Assembly: GCA_021852225.1 (NCBI GenBank)
Contig: JAJZOA010000166.1
Span: forward strand, 1 to 10,545
From: Planctomycetota bacterium
GTDB lineage: Bacteria; Planctomycetota; Phycisphaerae; WQYP01
Length of the DNA: 10,545 nucleotides
Direction: 5' to 3'
In this document: positions 7,431 through 10,545 of the stretch, in pieces
Numbering within the stretch: the first letter of the stretch is position 1
How the letters are laid out: each line of letters starts with the position of its first letter
Made by a program: the position numbers and the translations under genes
The notes under the pieces: generated by a model
The model's input: the letters and a program-made list of their open reading frames with translations, nothing else
Told to the model about the DNA's origin: nothing
Database searches by the model: none

Positions 7431-8971
7431 CCGATTTCCCGTCACTGAACCTTCCCGCCCTTCAGCCGCTGGATTCATACAATCAGGCTTTGGCCGCCCA
7501 TGTGCATCCGGCGGATTGGGTGAATCCAAACCCCCGGCCGCAATACGATCTGGTGGTCATCGGCGGAGGCACCGCCGGTCTTGTGACGGCCGCCGGTGCG
7601 GCGGGTCTCGGAGCGAGCGTGGCGCTGATCGAACGGGAGTTACTCGGTGGCGACTGCCTGAATGTCGGATGCGTGCCGTCCAAGGCTTTGATCCGTTCGG
7701 CTGCGGCCTGTGCGGATATCCGTTCTGTCGCGGAATTTGGGGTAAAATTAAGCGGCGATCCAATCACTGATTTTCCCGCCGTCATGCAACGGCTTCGCCG
7801 TCTGCGATCCGGCATCAGCGAACATGATTCGGCCGCCAGATTCCGTTCGCTTGGCGTGGATGTATTCATCGGTTCGGGCCGCTTCACCGGACGCCAGACC
7901 ATCGAAGTCAATTCCAGCAGTCTGCGATTCAGGCGAGCGGTAATCGCCAGCGGTGCCCGCGCGGCGGTGCCCCAAATACCGGGTCTGGAGGCCACCGGAT
8001 TTCTCACCAACGAAACCATCTTTTCCCTGACACATCTGCCACCGCGACTGGCGGTCATCGGAACCGGCCCCATCGGCTGCGAGCTTTCCCAGGCGTTTGC
8101 CCGCCTGGGATCAAAAGTGCAACTGCTGGGGGGCGGCCATCTGTTTCTGGCCGCCGAAGATCGCCAAGCCGCCGACCGTGTGGAAGCTGCACTGGTTAAT
8201 GATGGCGTGGAGATTATTTCCGATCAGTCCATTCTGCGAATCGCGCCCACCGCGGACAACCGAAAAGTGATTTATTTTTCAGGTCCGGGCAGTGTATCAA
8301 GCATCACCGTGGACACCATTCTGGTGGCCACAGGGCGCACACCCAATTGCCAAGGGCTTAATCTGGAGGCAGCGGGAGTGGCCTGGGAGTCGCGCCAAGG
8401 CGTACTGGTGGATGATTTTCTCCGCACCAAAAACAAAATGATATACGCCGCTGGAGATGTCTGTTCCGCCTTCAAATTTACCCATGCCGCGGACGCCATG
8501 GCCCGTATTGTTTTGCGCAATGCCCTTTTCTTTGGACGCGACCGGGTAAGCAATCTTATAATTCCGCACTGCACCTATACCGATCCGGAAGTCGCCGGCG
8601 TTGGACGGTCCGAGTCGCAGCTAAAAAAAGCCGGAATCCGCTTCAAGACCATTCGGGTGGACATGAAATCAATGGACCGCGCGATTCTGGAAGGGCAGAC
8701 CGACGGCTTTTTAGAAGTACATCTGGCTGCAGGCAAGGACCATATCCTTGGGGCCACACTCGTCGCCCGGCACGCCGGCGAAATGATATCCGAGTTGGCC
8801 CTGGCTATGACCGCGGGACTGGGCCTTTCAGCCATTGCCAAAACCATTCACCCCTATCCCACGCAGTCGGAAATATTCAAACGGGCTGGCGACGCCTTCA
8901 GCCGCACGCGTCTAACCCCGCGAACCGCCAGAATACTCCAGGCACTGATCAAAATCCGCCGCTGGATGTAA
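7427..8971 (+). CDS. FAD-dependent pyridine nucleotide-disulfide oxidoreductase, mercuric-reductase group
   Basis: This is a 514-residue class I flavin disulfide reductase. It has an FAD-binding VIGGGTAG (44-51), the redox-active disulfide motif GGDCLNVGCVPSK (C77, C82), and an NAD(P)H-binding VIGTGPIGCE near 210. The second FAD motif, YAAGDVCS, lies near 340, and the catalytic His-Glu pair is in HPYPTQSE (H475, E482) of the dimerisation domain. It resembles MerA but has no N-terminal metal-binding domain. It also lacks the C-terminal vicinal cysteines that deliver Hg(II), ending instead in RRWM. It is probably not a true mercuric reductase. Reduction of an arsenical or of a thiol partner is a reasonable guess. 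The start codon overlaps the previous stop (ATGA), so translation is coupled. A 36-residue extension precedes the FAD domain. Confidence 0.9.
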   Translation: MTDFPSLNLPALQPLDSYNQALAAHVHPADWVNPNPRPQYDLVVIGGGTAGLVTAAGAAGLGASVALIERELLGGDCLNVGCVPSKALIRSAAACADIRSVAEFGVKLSGDPITDFPAVMQRLRRLRSGISEHDSAARFRSLGVDVFIGSGRFTGRQTIEVNSSSLRFRRAVIASGARAAVPQIPGLEATGFLTNETIFSLTHLPPRLAVIGTGPIGCELSQAFARLGSKVQLLGGGHLFLAAEDRQAADRVEAALVNDGVEIISDQSILRIAPTADNRKVIYFSGPGSVSSITVDTILVATGRTPNCQGLNLEAAGVAWESRQGVLVDDFLRTKNKMIYAAGDVCSAFKFTHAADAMARIVLRNALFFGRDRVSNLIIPHCTYTDPEVAGVGRSESQLKKAGIRFKTIRVDMKSMDRAILEGQTDGFLEVHLAAGKDHILGATLVARHAGEMISELALAMTAGLGLSAIAKTIHPYPTQSEIFKRAGDAFSRTRLTPRTARILQALIKIRRWM

Positions 8972-9087
8972 AGCGATATTTTTACATGTATGCGCAACGC
9001 CTTCATCAATGCGACCGTTATCAGGGAACGACCTGCGGCTTTTGCGGTTTATCCCGACATATCGTGACAGGTCAGCACGCCAAATAG

Positions 9088-9109
9088 GTGCAGGTCTGGA
9101 GACCTACAC
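9088..9109. terminator. Hairpin between convergent genes, possible bidirectional terminator
   Basis: GTGCAGGTCT and AGACCTACAC form a 10-bp stem with one mismatch around a tiny loop. It lies between the end of the reductase gene and the end of the minus-strand membrane gene. Neither side has a proper T run, so it is a weak candidate. Confidence 0.3.
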
Positions 9110-9177
9110 TACAATTCTACAATCCGAAAAACGTTCCACGATTGTTCGCGCAGAGTACAAGTTGGCGGCCGTCACAT

Positions 9178-9528
9178 TCAGCGAAAGATCGACCGCGCAA
9201 AAAGCGCCAGTGCAATGACCAGGCAAATCGGCCCCCACCAGTGCATCGGAATGAAAAAGAGGCTGTGGTGCCGGCGATTAATTGTAAATTCCTCGCCGGT
9301 CTGTTTGTCGATGACCGTCTGATTGGACCTGCGCGCAAGCATATTACCCAGAAACCAGCAAATCGCCGCAGAGCATAGCAGGGAAATGGCGAATGGCCAT
9401 TTATGGTGATCATAATATCCCGCTCCCCAAAGCGCATTGAACAGCAGATTAAATAATAAGGAAGACCCAAAAATAATAACTGCCACAAGAAAACCTAGCC
9501 CCTGCCAGATGATAAATAATGGCGACAT
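9178..9528 (-). CDS. Small membrane protein of unknown function, three membrane segments
   Basis: This is a 116-residue protein with hydrophobic segments at about 8-32, 44-63 and 97-112. A polar loop between the second and third reads RRSNQTVIDKQTGEEF and continues with a basic patch (NRRHH) before LFFIPMHWWGPI. The loop ending in H-S-L-F-F-I-P-M-x-x-W-G looks conserved in type, but I cannot name the family. GGAG lies about 10 bases before the ATG at 9528. It probably shares an operon with the zinc-ribbon protein 109 bases upstream. It converges with the arsenic operon and is not part of it. Confidence 0.6.
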   Translation of the reverse strand: MSPLFIIWQGLGFLVAVIIFGSSLLFNLLFNALWGAGYYDHHKWPFAISLLCSAAICWFLGNMLARRSNQTVIDKQTGEEFTINRRHHSLFFIPMHWWGPICLVIALALFARSIFR

Positions 9529-9637
9529 GCGATGTTTTCTCCATAAAGTCCGACCTGCTGAATTTGGCGTATGCTGCGAAAATCAGCCCAACGGCATAAT
9601 AGCGATAGCCCGAAAGATTGAATCCGACGGCCACGCG

Positions 9638-9880
9638 TCAATTGAACCGGTCTTGCCTTCTGACCGAGCCAAATGATTTACAATGCCTGCACCAGCGTCC
9701 GCGGCCAAGTGTGGCCCAGGTAATCAGGTAAACACCGGTCGGCAGAAGGATGATAGCCAAAAGCCAACACCACGGGTAAAAAGGCGCCAATCCGACAATC
9801 GCAGCCACTAGCAACCCTGATATCAAGAGCCGGCCGCGGGGTTTGAGAATTAAATCTCCGCCACAGATTTTGCATTGCAT
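9638..9880 (-). CDS. Small membrane protein with a split zinc ribbon
   Basis: This is an 80-residue protein. A CKIC pair (residues 3-6) at the N-terminus and a CRHC pair (residues 65-68) near the C-terminus flank two hydrophobic segments (about 18-35 and 36-54). If the segments form a hairpin, both pairs come together on the cytoplasmic side as one four-cysteine zinc site. The start is uncertain. I prefer the ATG at 9880 because the CxxC then begins the protein and a promoter-like element lies just upstream. In-frame ATGs at 9934 and 10006 would add 18 or 42 residues. None has a clear ribosome site. The function is unknown. It precedes the three-segment membrane protein on the same strand. 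Confidence 0.55.
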   Translation of the reverse strand: MQCKICGGDLILKPRGRLLISGLLVAAIVGLAPFYPWCWLLAIILLPTGVYLITWATLGRGRWCRHCKSFGSVRRQDRFN

Positions 9881-9923
9881 AACAACGTATCCCAAAAGCA
9901 GCAGAGGAACTGTCAACTCATGT

Positions 9924-9952
9924 AGATTAAACATGGCTACTGTATATGTCAA
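9924..9952 (-). promoter_or_regulatory. Promoter candidate for the small membrane-protein genes
   Basis: On the minus strand a perfect TTGACA (9952-9947) is followed by TAATCT at 17 bases (or TTTAAT at 15). A second TTGACA lies 36 bases further (9916-9911). Transcription from the first would begin shortly before 9915, so translation would start at 9880 rather than further upstream. Confidence 0.3.
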
Positions 9953-10006
9953 TTTTCGCAGACGGCGGGGCATTGCAAGGGGTGGCATTTTTCGTGGCGA
10001 ACTCAA

Positions 10007-10503
10007 TTCATTGGTTTAACAATCAGTGGCGGGCACATAGCACCTGGAACGGTTATTGGGGCAGCCCCAAATTTCTGTGGCGCGGCTGTGCGGAAAATGC
10101 GAACCGTTTTCAGGCATAGTTGGGGGCGGACCGGGGGGGGTGGCGGGACACAAGCCGCTCATACTGTAGCGGCCAGACAGTCGCGGTTAATTCCCGGCAG
10201 GCGGACTTCTGGCCTGAAGGAATGTAGCGGTCGCGGGCCCCTGATGCCCCGGACCGCTTCCACGAAACCTCCGGTGTAAATCGCAAAGACGTGGCTAAAC
10301 CCAACGGTCATGGCGCATAAATTCGCAGCGGCGGTCGAAAATATAAACTGTTTTGCCGAAGCGATGGAGATGTACCGCACTGAAAAGCCGTTTAAATTCC
10401 GGCGGCGGCAAAATAGAATTGTTCTTGGAAGCGAAGCGCCCGGTTATCATAATGGACGTTCCGCCGTACTGGAACAGACAGGATTGCAAAAGGACCCGAC
10501 TGC
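10007..10503. other. GC-rich, hairpin-rich stretch with no convincing gene
   Basis: It contains a perfect stem TTGGGG-CAG-CCCCAA (10056-10070), a run of eight G (10133-10140), and a cluster of stems at 10163-10258. Short open frames exist on both strands but have unnatural composition. The one exception worth noting is 10310-10507 on the plus strand (65 codons, no ribosome site), whose stop overlaps the next start. Confidence 0.4.
10226..10258. other. Strong stem-loop in the non-coding stretch
   Basis: AGCGGTC pairs with GACCGCT (7 bp). After a 2x2 internal loop, GGGC pairs with GCCC around a 7-base loop. It may be part of a structured RNA or a leader element. There is no T tract on either side. 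Confidence 0.3.
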
Positions 10504-10545
10504 ATGACCAAGTTACGAATATCGCCTGTCCATTTCCTTTGCGCT
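10504..10545 (+). CDS. Start of an unidentified gene cut by the window end
   Basis: ATG at 10504 with AAAGGA about 9 bases upstream opens a frame of 14 residues, MTKLRISPVHFLCA, that runs off the end. The LRIS-x-V-x-FL pattern faintly recalls the N-terminus of MqnA/MqnD menaquinone-pathway enzymes, but 14 residues cannot settle this. Confidence 0.35.
   Translation, partial: MTKLRISPVHFLCA

Noticed and set aside
9449..9634. 61-codon minus-strand frame upstream of and overlapping the three-segment membrane gene, possible frameshifted N-terminus
   Set aside because: It overlaps in another frame by 80 bases, has no ribosome site, and the downstream gene has an acceptable start of its own.
10141..10215. 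tRNA-like stretch with a T-arm-like GCGGTTAATTCCCG
   Set aside because: No matching acceptor stem, D arm or anticodon arm could be built.
1..10545. CRISPR array, insertion sequence or phage genes
   Set aside because: No regularly spaced repeats, transposase or integrase motifs, or terminal inverted repeats with target duplications were seen.

Overview
The window reads as chromosomal DNA of a Gram-negative bacterium of moderate GC content. The precursor peptide carries an export signal, several membrane proteins are present, and long structured non-coding gaps separate the operons. The lineage cannot be fixed from the sequence. The main content is two divergent metal/metalloid modules plus a stretch of small, unnamed membrane-protein genes.

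Left part (1-1365, minus strand): a bufferin-type RiPP module. A 100-residue precursor (BufA2-like) has a signal peptide and a core with two near-identical cysteine triads. It is followed by a DUF692 / MNIO-family multinuclear iron oxidase (BufB). A terminator-like hairpin with a U tract sits between them, directly before the bufB ribosome binding site. This would let the precursor be made in excess over the enzyme. The usual later genes (bufC, bufD), if present, lie beyond position 1.

Middle (1366-2198): about 830 bases without a gene. It holds several palindromes, including a 14-bp operator-like one close to bufA, and a nested inverted repeat 200-270 bases before the next operon.

Centre (2199-8971, plus strand): a five-gene operon with gaps of 20, 55 and about 72 bases and one 4-base overlap. 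It encodes an MFS transporter related to phosphate:H+ symporters, an ArsM-type arsenite methyltransferase, the radical SAM enzyme ArsS, a TVP38/DedA-DUF547 fusion membrane protein, and a flavin disulfide reductase of the mercuric-reductase group. ArsM and ArsS together mark an arsenosugar/organoarsenical pathway: ArsM methylates As(III), and ArsS attaches a 5'-deoxyadenosyl group to dimethylated arsenic. The transporter, the fusion protein and the reductase are candidates for uptake or export, membrane handling, and redox or later pathway steps, but their exact jobs are not known.

Right part (8972-10545): two small minus-strand membrane-protein genes converge on the ars operon, one a split zinc ribbon around a membrane hairpin and one with three membrane segments. 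Beyond them is a GC-rich, hairpin-rich non-coding stretch, and the first 14 codons of a plus-strand gene run off the end.
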